Of a stretch of 64,000 nucleotides of DNA, positions 33,961 to 45,800 are shown one piece after another. Source of the DNA: Platynereis dumerilii. Lineage: Eukaryota; Annelida; Polychaeta; Phyllodocida; Nereididae. Within the stretch, counting starts at the first letter, position 1. Every line of letters begins with the position of its first letter. Position numbers and translations under genes: made by a program. The stretch covers positions 38,580,011 through 38,644,010 of the forward strand of contig JAPTHN010000003.1 in the NCBI GenBank assembly GCA_026936325.1. Direction: 5' to 3'. Below the pieces are notes generated by a model. It made no database searches, was not told the DNA's origin, and worked only from the letters and a program-made list of their open reading frames with translations.

Positions 33961-35477
33961 GAAGGAGCTAGCTAGAATAGATTCTGATCTTGACAACACA
34001 ATTTTGTTTAAATCATGCATTGTAAGTGAAGGCTTTAATCTAGAATGTCATCCTATTGAAGTTGTTTCTATTAATTGCATTTGAACCATAATCAGTGAGT
34101 GACACTGTCAGTAATCCATTAATTACAATTAAAACCCTAGACACTTTGATTTCAATATATATTTGAATTTAATTGCACTATAAATCATGTCTTTTCAATT
34201 AATACCCTTTTAGTTTCATTTTCATCAGGATAATTGGTTATAGTTATGTTTTATAATAATTCCTATCATGCAGACCAAATGCAGACCAGAATTCTCATCA
34301 TGCAGACCAAATGCAGACCAAAGTTCCTATCATGCAGACCAAAATCAATGCCTTTTAAACTTTGTGGTTGGACTTTTTGATGTTCGATGATCAAGATATT
34401 TGACAGCTTACAACATTAACTTATATTTTAAAAATACAAATAATTTTTTTGTACAATTTGTCTGAAATAATTGGGATTTTGGTCTGCATTCTGTTCTGCA
34501 TTCTGGTTGGCATGATTTAGCTTGCATGATTTGGTCTGCGTGAATTAATTGTCAGTATACTCTGGTCTTTACAGATATATCGCCTGTAAAGGTTTTTTTA
34601 AAATTTAATATTTTTTAATTCAATTATCAGGTTATCTTGCTTATTGACTTGGTGCGCATTTTCCGCTTGATTGGCTTTGTATTATTAGCTACAGTAAACA
34701 AGCAATGCTCCTCTGCACCCTCCTGTGTTTGTTTTGTGTCTGGTCCGTTTGGTCCGCATTTTACACTGACCCCAAACTTTAAGAATTTCCATGCTTTTGG
34801 TGTGCCTGCTCATGTAGCCTATTGTAAATTAGTAGGTCAGGGCCAAGTGTGAATCAGGGCCAAGTATGAATCGGGGCCGAATTTAATAAGGATAATTATT
34901 GCCAGAGGGACGAATCCCAAGCAATATTTTTAAATTTTGGAGGGGAGGGGAGAGTTGCACTAATGTCCTAGGCTCTTTCTGGGTGGAGGGGCTGTTGCTA
35001 TTTTGCCCTGAAATTTTAATATATGTGACCAATTAAGGCAGTGGGTCCATAGCTGTACCGGGGGGGGGGCAAAAAGTTTGGAATACAGCCGGCAAAAAGG
35101 CTAAAAAATTCGGGCAGATGATAAATAAAAACTATTAAAAATTAATGATTTCCAGGCAATTTCATTTGAAACATTTGGTATCCAATTTGCATCTTTGAAT
35201 TCGTGCAAATGTTGCTCGCCCCCCAAAAATCGCTGCCTAGTATGCCTAGGAGTGGGTCTGCCCTGCTATTGGTCAGGATTTGTCCTAATATCTGCAGCCC
35301 CCCCCCCACACCCAATTAAAAATGTATTGATCTCTCGGCAGGGGACCAGGGAGGGGGGCGGGGGCTGCACTTATGAGTTTTTCCTGGCAAAAATAAACTG
35401 TCTCCACTATATTCCAGCCTCTCTTGAAAAAAATAATTTCTGACCAATGGCAGTGCTGGTATGTCTTAATAGTAATG
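33961..35477. other. No gene seen; gcagacca repeats and poly-G stretches
   Basis: At 34265-34350 the phrase catgcagaccaaatgcagac recurs three times. G- and C-runs at 34940, 35060 and 35300-35360 resemble other G-rich MITE relics. No exon with supported borders. Confidence 0.5.
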
Positions 35478-36419
35478 CCCAGAGGAAAAAGAAGTATAAA
35501 AGCAGTACACTCTCTCGGTGAAGAAGTACAAAATCAGTACAAAAGCAGTACGTGGTCCCATGCTGCAAATGTACTTCTATTATACTGATTTTGTGCTTCT
35601 ATGCAAATTGCGTACTGATATTATACTTCTAGTGAAAGAATCTGAATAATCATGTACTGCATATGTACTCCTCTAACTTCTAAATTTAATTTGAACATTT
35701 GGTGTACTGAATTTGTACTTCTATGACTTAGGCTGCTTAGATTCAGTCACATGTGGGTCATGTTCACTTCCAGAACTCGGAAAATGTGCAGGTGTGTCTA
35801 GGTTTTGTAACAATATACATTGAATTACTGGCATAATTTCCGTAGTATTACATACAAATGTTTTACTATTAATAGCAGCAAAAAGTACAAATCGGATATT
35901 AAATTATTCAAGCCTTCTTTTTTTCTAGGCTTAAGTAATTATGTTTAGTTATTTCAATTACATCGATTTGGTTGAGGAACTGATATTATATGTGGCCTGT
36001 CAAATTAATGAAGCATTGATTTTTAGATACTTCAAATGTACTGCGATTGTACTGCAAAAATGCTTCCTGCTAGCATGCACAGCTAGTATGCTCCTTTTGT
36101 ACTCCCTGCAAGGAAGTATTTTTGCAGCGTATGGATTTGCATATCGGGAGTATAAATGGAGCATAATTAAAATAATTCGAGCGCTTCAAATGTGCTCCTT
36201 TTGTACTGTAAATATGCTGCGAAAATACTGCATTTGTACTGCGAAAATACTGCATTTGTACTTCAAATGCAAATTTTGTGTTAAAAAGTCTCTCAACCAT
36301 GCAATTTGTCATTGCGCAATGTACTTCTTTTGTGCTTCGAATGTACTCCAATACCATATATGGGATATACTGATTTTGTACTGTTTCTGTGCTGCAAGCG
36401 TACTCTTTTTTCCTCTGGG
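35478..36419. mobile_element. TIR element with CCCAGAGGAAAAA ends
   Basis: Left end CCCAGAGGAAAAAGAAGTA, right end the inverse of CCCAGAGGAAAAAAGAGTA. Inside, the word gtac is repeated very often (ttgtactgc, aagtacaaa). About 940 bp; a 189-codon open frame (35941-36510) runs through but looks like chance within repeats. Target duplication not clear, so family unassigned. Confidence 0.6.
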
Positions 36420-36644
36420 TGGTAACCAGGTATGTAAAATATCCGGTTCCTATCCATGGAAGTATCCAGTAGACATTGTTGCCAGATTATCCGGTATCCG
36501 GCTATTTTAACTGTGTGCATCAATAATACCAATGCACTGGTACTAACCTGTTATCAGCTGATAGCGGAGCTTTTATGTGGATTGAACTTTACGTCTTCTG
36601 TGATGAAGTTTCTAATTTACATTTTTATGTTTCTTCATATACAG

Positions 36645-36845
36645 AGTAACAGAGGAGGAAGTGAAATTTGTTGAGGCAAAGATATGCTCCTGTCACTTCA
36701 AGAACCAGGATAAAAACAACCTACCTACCATATTTCCTTGGACTAACAATAAGCACTACATTTGGCCTCAGCCTTCCACAAGCATGAACAGAAAACGACC
36801 CAAGCAAGCTCCACTTAATGGTAATGATGAGCAAGAATCAGAAAG
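36645..36845 (+). CDS. Exon: C-terminal half of THAP zinc finger and basic linker
   Basis: Acceptor catatacag (an alternative is 8 bp further, at 36652), donor gtaggc. Encodes VTEEEVKFVEAKICSCHFKN, then NNLPTIFPW and NRKRPKQ. C..H followed by F and L...P.iF is the second half of the C2CH THAP module, and the basic NRKRPKQ can serve as a nuclear signal. Exit phase 2. Confidence 0.78.
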
Positions 36846-39800
36846 GTAGGCAGAATTCAATTTGATATATAACAAGAAATTAAAAAAAAAATAGAGGCCA
36901 TTTCAAAATTAGCAAATTCTGGCTCGTTCCGGACCTGCCAGTCCGCATTTTATTATGCGATCCAGCTGCCCGCCGATCCGCACATTTGCCCTGTCCGCAT
37001 TTTACTACGTATGGCGCTAGTCCCCCCATTCTGCTGACGCAAGTGCACTCCCTGTTTTTCCGTTTTTGACCTCTGGCCTCCTACTGGGAGGTCTCTGTTC
37101 AGCTACAAGAGGCGCTTCGTGCCAAATACAATCACAAAGCTTATGTCATCGAGGGGCTGAGGCAACGCCTCAAAAAATATTGTGTAGACATCTGTTTGGG
37201 CTTCAAATAGTGAATCCAACAGAGTTCAAAAATGTTCGAAAATGTTCTATATGAAAATTTCTTTTTTAAATACATTTGAATAGATAGGCAAGAGAGGGTG
37301 GTTTTTACCCGAGGCAGTACTGCCTCAGGGTATTGTCGAAGTGCATGACCTACATGGCCAAAACTTGCATTTGCCCACACGGCTGGATACAATCTTTGTC
37401 TTAGCACAACTCATCGCATGTCGCACCTGCTGCTGTCAAACTACACATGTTGCTTTATTTCTGCCTAAATTCGGGAATGACAGAAGTTCAGTCATGTGCA
37501 TTTCTTAAATCCACACGAAACAATGCTTTTCGTCACCTGGAAAAATAATGCTAACCTCCTGCTCTCCGACATGTTTTGATCTGAGCTATAAGTAGGCCAT
37601 ATGTTTTCTACTAAAAGGGGTGTTTTAAGTGTGACCCAAGCTGTCATCATGTGTCACCAGGCATAAATTGTGAGAATTGGTCCTTCTTGATGTAGACCTA
37701 CCTCTGGAATTTATCATCAAATCCTGTTCTTTTCTACTTTTATGTACTTTCTTATCTGGAGAGTGGAAAGGGAGGGGGGGGGCAATATCAGGGAAGTGGT
37801 ATGTAGGCTGCTGGAGGGTAATTGGCATGTTTACCACGGCTGGATCAGATTCCTTTGTCCTAGCACAACTTAGTCTGTGTGGCATGTCTACCCTGCACAC
37901 TGCACATATACCTTTATTTATACCTATATTACTTCATTATTCATAATGGATATCATCAGTACCTCAGGCACAGGTATGCAATCTCCGAGCGCTTATTATA
38001 CTTTCTTTATATATGAACAAACTGAACTATGCCTCCAAGACTTTCTCAGCTGATTACAAAGGTACATAAATACTATTCATGGCAATTCAAGTCCATTCTA
38101 CTTAATGACATACCTTATTTTTCTTCACACATAATTGGTCACTTGAACCATTCCGTCTTGTGGACTTTCTTTTGTAAAGCAACCATTTTCGTAACAAAGT
38201 CATTTGTCTGCATATAGCCGAGGGTTTACGTGCTTGCACGGTATTTTTCCGTTATAGAAATCTGTACAACTCGGTGAATCTCCTTGTTGTCAAATTCAAT
38301 TAATATGATATTTATCTTTCACAGCCCACCTCAGAAGAGGCCTAAGACTTCTCAGCAAGATCAGGCCAATTGCTCAAAATGCCAAAAATCGTCTAAAAGT
38401 TGGAAACTCGTCCAATCGTTGCAAAAGACGTGTAAAGAGCTGCAGCGTAACATTGACCTGCTGACGACAGAACTAGAGTCATCAAAATCTGACGAGACGG
38501 GTGAAGATTCTTCTGAAGAGCAAGATGTTTTTTTACAGCTGGAATGTGACTCTGATTCGGTTAGTACTATATAAGTTGAAGTAATATAATTTAAGCTTTA
38601 GTAAAAAAACTTACAAGACTTTTAGTAAAATTATTTTTAGACTTTGTTTTTTTTTTTCATGAAACTTGACATTTGACATTAAATTTTGATTTTATCCTAG
38701 CATTTTGTGTCAAAAAGTCATGAATATGTTTTTTTTTTGTTCCATTCAGCCGAATACCACAGCAGCATATGGTCCTGGGTTGGCAACTAGCCCTGTCGAA
38801 CTTGGTGGTCTAAGTGCCCCGAAATCTGTGCATTGGAATGGTGAGTTGCCTTTTGATTGACAAGCTTTTATCACCGAATGCAGTGCCCCACTCGCTTTTT
38901 ACCCCGCTGGCTATGTAATAGCCTACGGGGTACTGCAGTCCTCAACGTGACGGGTAGCTGGGGATTTCGTCAAGCATAACTCACTTTGTGTTGCTCATAT
39001 TTCATTCAAATTTTGCCTGTTATCTTATTTTGTCATGCAGATGGGAATGACAAGTTTCCAGGCATTTCTAGCAATTAGATGTGCGTAATTCCATGTTAGT
39101 TCAATAAATTTCAGGAAATTTTTCCGCTTGACCCCCTTAGATTCGTCTCAAACATTTCTCAAACTAGCCTTTAGTAGTGTAATAGATGTGTGAATAGTTT
39201 CAGCTCAATATCTGGTATTTTTATGTCCTGGAATGTCTCCTGTTGCTCAGTTATAAATTGTGTAATAAAATGCTCCTGATGTTGGAAACATTTAAGGATG
39301 GCAGTTTGATTTACATTGTTGATAGGGGTCTTCTCACCTATTCAACAATAAGGTATATAATTAATTAGGTTAATATTATTATTGAAAATTTCGGCAAGGA
39401 TGCTATAAATTGGACAGTCGAGCAGATACACTGTGTCTCAAAAGTTCGTTCACCTCACTATCTCTTATAGTTTTGCACATATCTTCAAGACTGGGTGTCT
39501 CAATAGGATGATTTTATTACAGGTTGATCACTGAACTTCTAGCTACCAAATAAAAGTATTCAGAAATTGTTTGGATGATTTTAACTGTCATTTTGGCATT
39601 GATGAACTAACCATGTTCATAACGAAAAAGGCTCCAGGTGGACTAGCTATAATTTTGTGGTCTCCATTTTGTATTTTAAGTTTAGGCAAGAGGAATTATT
39701 TCAAAATCTCAGAGATTGATGCCCAGACCTTGTGAAAGAGTGTGGAATATATTTAGAAAAAGATCAGGCATCTCAACAAGATCTGGAACCAATTCAAATG

Positions 39801-42800
39801 GGTATGTTTACGGCACCTTCAAATGCTACTGCCAAACTGAAAACCAGCTTCAAGAAGTAAAGCAATCAAGAATGACACCAAGGTCAAATTAATCACTGCA
39901 TCCCTTCCAAACTTCAGAATCAAATGTCTAAGGACATAGTGGATCTGTCACAATTTGAATTATAAATTTTCATGGTTCATAAGTAATATAATTTCCAGCT
40001 TATTGTTTTTTATGAATTCACGAAGAAAAACATGTGTTTCTATTGCTCTAAAGTGTTATATTTTCATTGGAAATGGCTGAATACCAAGGAAATGCCTGGC
40101 AAGAGTCTCTTTTATCAGTTCCTAACAACAAAATACAAAACACTGGTTTTTCTACCAACTATCCACAAATCAAACAGAGCACTCCATGCAGGGTAGTCAT
40201 CATGCCTCACCTGAGCAGTGAGAGATTTAACCTCAGTAATTCTAATACAACAATCACAAGTACAAATAAATGCATAGATCTCATTAGTACGTATATTACA
40301 GATACTAAAATGGTTTCACAATCAAGAAACATGAAGAAACCTGGAAGAAACCCGAGATGCAAGATGTGGTGTCTTGCAGTGGAATTGCCCTGGATGTAAT
40401 GTGTTGCTCAAGCAGATTGTTAGTTTGCCGTACAAATAATTTTTTTGAGGGAATTTTCAAATCTCAAATATGAAGCAAAAATATCTTGGCAAGCCGTCTG
40501 ACTTAAATTCAAATCAAAATCTTTTACCGTTTTCAAATGAGATGCATTTTTGTAACCCCACTCTCACTCTCCAAAAGCAACTGATTTTGGAGGCTCCTAC
40601 AGACAGCCCGACTTCATACCTCAAAATTTCAAAATCATGGTAAATTCAACGAAAAAACACTACAGGATAGTGTTTGGAATTCCAAATTAATCCATGATAT
40701 GCAAAAAAATTTGAATTTTTGTCATTCTTTCAATTGAAAAGAGCTAATTATGAGGTGAACGAACTTTTGAGACACAGTGTATATAAGAAACTATTTGCTA
40801 CAGACAGCATTGCACATAAGTGGTTGTGTATGTTAGTTATTGACCTAACAGAATTATTGAATATGTATTAAATTGAAAAAAGCATAAAATCTGGATCGTG
40901 AATTTTGGAACAAAGGTACCAGCCATCCCGTAAAATCTGCTTGTAGTAACTTGTTTTAGATATGCATTTATACTTTTTTGCAAATTGCAATCCTTTCAAG
41001 AATATCTCACTGGAAATATTGTGATATTTTGTGGAAGTCCTGTTTTATAACTTGTTCATATTCTTAGTAAGAATTTCATACTTTGTTTGATTTTCCTGAT
41101 CCAGGTACACTGGAATGGAAAGTGACATCCCATTCACAGGGAGGAGAACAGCAGCCGACCATGCAGTCTCTTTCGTGCGGAGTTTCGCAAGAGGGTCCAC
41201 TTGATGCTCAGATGTAAGTTTATTTGTCAGTTTGCAGGCTATTCCATTTAAAATTTTGGGGATTTAGGGGAGGGGGTGGGGTGGTCAGGTAAATTTTTTT
41301 TGGAGACCCCCCAATACATTGACTTCGTTGTTTTTAAGGATCCTCCATTCCTACATGCAGTAAATGCGAATTTTTTACCCATCCTACATGCATCAAATCA
41401 AAATTTTATTACATGTATTACAATGCATAATCTTTTTGGAGTGATGGTGTCCTCTCTGTACTGTATATTGTATAACATGCCCCCCCCCCCCCACAATTTA
41501 AAATGGAATAGACCTAAGCAGTTTAAATGGTGCGGAAATAAGTCTTGATCAATCTAAAACCTAGGCGTAGGAGGCAGGGGGGCTGGGGGGGCTGCCCCTA
41601 AAAATTTTGAGAAGTCGAATTTTCATGCAGTTTCGGGCAGACAATTTTGGGAGTTTTTATTTTTTGGGGCAATTAGGGCAATATTAATCAAAATTAATTG
41701 ACCTCCTACGCCTATGATCTAAAAAATATCGTACTGTTGGCATAAGAACAATGTCTGCATAGCCATTTCAAGTTAAACCTCCCTCAACTGTAATACTGCT
41801 TGATAGGGGTGACATGGAACTAAATATATTGTTTTAGTCATTCCTGGAAAAATAAGAGAATTTGGGCACCTCATAATGTAAAAAGAATGGTTTGTGATTT
41901 TTGTGCCCCCATCATAATCTGTCTTGGAAAAAGTGTTGTTTCTAATCTTGTGAAATCTTCCAAGCTACTTTTTCATATATTGCTTGTAATTTCTCATTTT
42001 TTCTAGCCCTGAGAATTTTTCTGTTTGATATGTGTGGCTCTGTGGTACAGTGGGTAGCATCCCCACCTTGTACACATGAGTACGTGGGTTCGATCCCAGC
42101 TCCGGCCATGTCCAGAGGTTATCGCTATGATGATTGGTATGATTGCCGTTCAGTATGGTGAGCGTCGGTGACCAGATCCCTCACATGGGATTTACAAATC
42201 TGTTACATGTTTGGGACTCTTGTTGGTCTCTCTCCCATCTCATCAATCAACCCTGGTAGACGACCAGAACTGGGTATAGAGGGCTGCACTTAACATATTG
42301 AAGCAATGTGCTATACCTTTGAAGTGTACTGTGCTTTCTGTGATCTGTGCTTTCTGTGTTCTGTGTTGCTTGGTTGGCTCCTCAAGTCAGTCTGACCATT
42401 CCCTCCACTCCTGGGGCATCATGGAGGAAGTACAGCAGAGCCCCTAGTGGATAGTGGCGGAACATGATCAATGTCTGCTATGCTATCAATGCCTGCTACA
42501 CTCTTCCCCATGTCATTTGGTCCTCGACTTATTCCTCACGATCCACGGTGTCCTGGGTATTCCGATATCCACTGTGTTAGTTCCTGGTGTCCATGACCGA
42601 ATCTTGGAGTGCACTTTGATCCTCCCGGTTAGTGGTGCAGTGTTAGATCCCTCTTTATGTACAATCCCTGGAGATTAGTAGCTGATCCTGATGAGATGAG
42701 ATGATCTATTTACAATGCGGGCCGGTCCCTGGAAGGAACCAAAAATGATTTAATTCCTGATTCCAAAGGCCTGAAGAGCATTATGCCCCGCGGCCTCGAG

Positions 42801-45800
42801 GACGGCTGATGGACAAAGGCCCTTCTGCTGACCAATCCATTCCGCTACCTGGTATAAGTCACGTCGCGGGGATGCAGGACCAGCGGCCATTCGCATCACC
42901 CGCGCAGACCTTTCCAGGTAGGGGGCGTCAGATTCAATGAGGACCCGGTCCAAACAGAGGCCTCGGACCGCCAGAGCATGCTCTTCAGCCTCGGAACCCA
43001 CGAGCGAGAGTGACAAATGTGAGAAGCTGAAAAGGCAGTTTGGGAAGGCTTCCTGCCATCGTCGCACATCCGCCCAATCACCCAAAAAACAATGTAACTG
43101 AATGATTGTGTGTCTTTCCGCATGCTGCCTCAGGATAGTCAGACAGTCAGCCGGGGCGCCAGCACCACGACAGTGCACTACAATGGGCAGTCCTTCAGGG
43201 CGAAGGCGCAACATGGCATGGAGGGCTTCCCGCTGCTCTTCCCGCTGTTTTGTGGCCAAGCATCTAACATAATCTAGGCCAATCTCCCCGAGAGCCACAC
43301 AACCAGGTGATGATAGTCGTTCCCGTAGTTCCGCCTCCCATTGGAGGAGCACGCCTGGTTGATGACCACAGGTGGCTGGGTGAATGCCAAACGTGGCTCG
43401 AAGTCTGGGACCAGTGTCCGGTTGTTGGTCTCGCAATTGATCCCAGATGGCCCATCGTCCAGGGAAGACGAAGTTTGCAATCAGGGCATGGTACCGGATG
43501 CGACAATCCTCAACCGAGCCCAGCTGGTGCTGAAAATCAAGCCCCAACCGGTCAAGGTGAAGATGTGCATCCACTGTGTATGGTGCCAACGGGACACGGC
43601 GTGGCGCTTCCTCGGGGGGTCGCTGATCGAATGATGCCACTGCGGCTGCTGCCTCATTACTTAAATGGGGAATGATACATGCCAAGACTTTGGGGTGTAA
43701 GAGGCAGGCCACCACTGACGGTGGCTGTACAGTCAACTCCTCCAAGGGAGTGACTGCAGTGCCATTTCGTTGTTCCCAAAGTCTAAACAGTACCCGCTGC
43801 TCGAGGGAGAGATGGAATGGCGAGCGGTCTTGTGGATAGTAATTATTACGCACAACCAGATGTAGCAACTCTGCATTGGACCTGCAGCTGAAGTCCTTAC
43901 GGATTAGCTGCAGCAGCCCATTGCAGAGGTGTGCCCAGGTTGTCGCATTTCCCTCAGTCATCGCAGCGGGTGGGCAGCTGGACGCATGGCGGCTTTTTAA
44001 GTTGCTTAATGAAGATTCCCACCGCCTGCAGCGCCAACAGGCTCGGTCCGGCGTGATCCACCAAGGGAGATGGTCAGCCTCCACATGGCGTCTCGTCCAA
44101 CCGTGACCCGCCGGCGACAGACAGGACAGTAGAAACCCCCAGTTGGTGAAGGCATACCTGACGTAGAGGGAACGGGGTCCTCGGAATCTGGAAATACCCC
44201 ACACTCGTCCAAGGTGATGAACTCCTGTTCTTCGTCCTCCGGGTCATGGTCTTCCACGGCAGCCTCCTGCTCCCTTTCTAGGGCCTTCCTCTCTTTCTGC
44301 CGTTCTCTGCGGCGCCGGTTCTTTTTCTGTTGCCTGGACAGCCCCGCAACAGCTGCTGGCATGGGGTCCTCTTCGGCAGGGGCAAAGGATGGATCCTCCG
44401 GTACCTGGTCCTCGTCGGATTCGAATCCGGAGGGAGCGTCCACCTCGAGGACAAAGGCCTCGTGGGGTTCTGCCTCCAGATCCAGATCCAACCGAAGGTC
44501 GTTTTCGTCGAAAGGAGATGCCTCCGTTTCTTCCTCCTCCTCTCCATCACTGATGATAAGTGGGTCTTCCCTGATAAGTGGGTCATCTCCCCCCTCTCCA
44601 TCACTAATGACCAGCGTGTCCTCCTCTTCTTCCACTTCTTCGAAGTCGCGGAATCTTCTTGGTGCCACTCCATCATCAAAGAGATTTGGTGGCAGTCTGG
44701 CATTTTCAACATCCTCAGCTGTCGCCCAGCGCATATCCTTAAATTCAACGAAATCCGGCCCATCGTAATACCTCCGTCTGATAACTACCCATCCTGAGGG
44801 TTCAATGCGCTTCTCCTCCAGGATCCGGAGATCCTGTCTGCGAACGAGCCGGAAAGTGTCCATCTGAAAGAAGGAAAAAGTCACATGACATTAAAGAGCA
44901 CATAGGTGCCTGATAGGCACCTTTACTTAATACTAATGATTAGTGAGTTGGTGCTCCTGCCATGCCGCGATTGGTAATGTAATCTCGCAGCCACGCGTGT
45001 TGACGCCGCCGTCGGCTGCTTTGCCGGCTAGGTGGTAACTCAGGAGTTGCTGGACCGGCAGTGGTCGCGGATTTGGACAGCTCCGGGAGAATTGGTTCTG
45101 AACTCTGATCTGATAAATCCTCGAACTCTGGTGCAGGTTGGTCTTCCTGGAACAGACGAGGTAGCGACCAATCGGTTGCTTCCTCCTGTACATCTGGTGG
45201 GTTGTCCTGAAGGCGCGCACGCTCACGGCGTGCCCAAAGCGGCACGTTCTGATCAGAACAACGCCTCAGCCTATCATGGTGAACAACCTGCTGTCTGCCT
45301 CTCGAATTCACGGTTGCAAATAGAATTTCGGAGATTTTCTTCACAATGAGATAAGGGCCCGTGTAGATTGGTTGGAGTTTCTTACTCTGCCCTACTTTCC
45401 CCGCCGAGTTTAACAAGTAGACCAGGTCTCCCATACCGTAAGTATCAGTCTTGACCTTTCGGTCATAACTCTTCTTACGGCTGTGGAGAGCAGCACCAAG
45501 TCGTTCTCGAGCACAGTTGTGAATTTCCTGAAAGGTGAGTCGTAGCTGGCTTACATACTCTGCTTCACTCTCCGGCAGCTCCTTATTCTTGGGTAGATCA
45601 GCCAGGAGGTCCATTGGTAGGGTAACTTCGCGACCCAACATCAACATATTGGGCGTGAAGCCAGTTGACCTGTTAACTGTCGCTCGGATGGCCATGCCCA
45701 CGAACGGGAGATACTGATCCCATACTGCTTGGTGACCGTCAATGTGCACACGCAGCTTGTTGAGAATTTCCCTGTTCATCCGTTCCACCTGCCCGTTCGA

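Larger units (their letters stand above)
30430..34795. mobile_element. TIR element with gcggacc-rich ends, filled with other insertions
   Basis: The left part (acaaactttagggtctgta, then aatgcggacc.tgcgtacc) is the reverse complement, with mismatches, of the right part at about 34738-34790 (tggtccgcattttacactga, ccccaaactttaa). More gcagacc words occur at 30530-30570 and 34265-34350. A related stretch sits at about 36930-37010. No transposase seen. Between the ends lie another TIR element and a LINE relic. Confidence 0.45.

Noticed and set aside
35941-36510. 189-codon plus-strand frame rich in cysteine
   Set aside because: It is made of gtactgc/ttgtact repeats inside a TIR element and shows no domain; likely chance.
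40067-40399. 110-codon frame inside the Tc1/mariner-type element
   Set aside because: No DDE or helix-turn-helix motif; does not look like a transposase.
43307-44768. Plus-strand frames of 97-184 codons opposite the LTR element ORFs
   Set aside because: Shadows of the minus-strand ORFs: composition follows the complementary codons and there are no domains.
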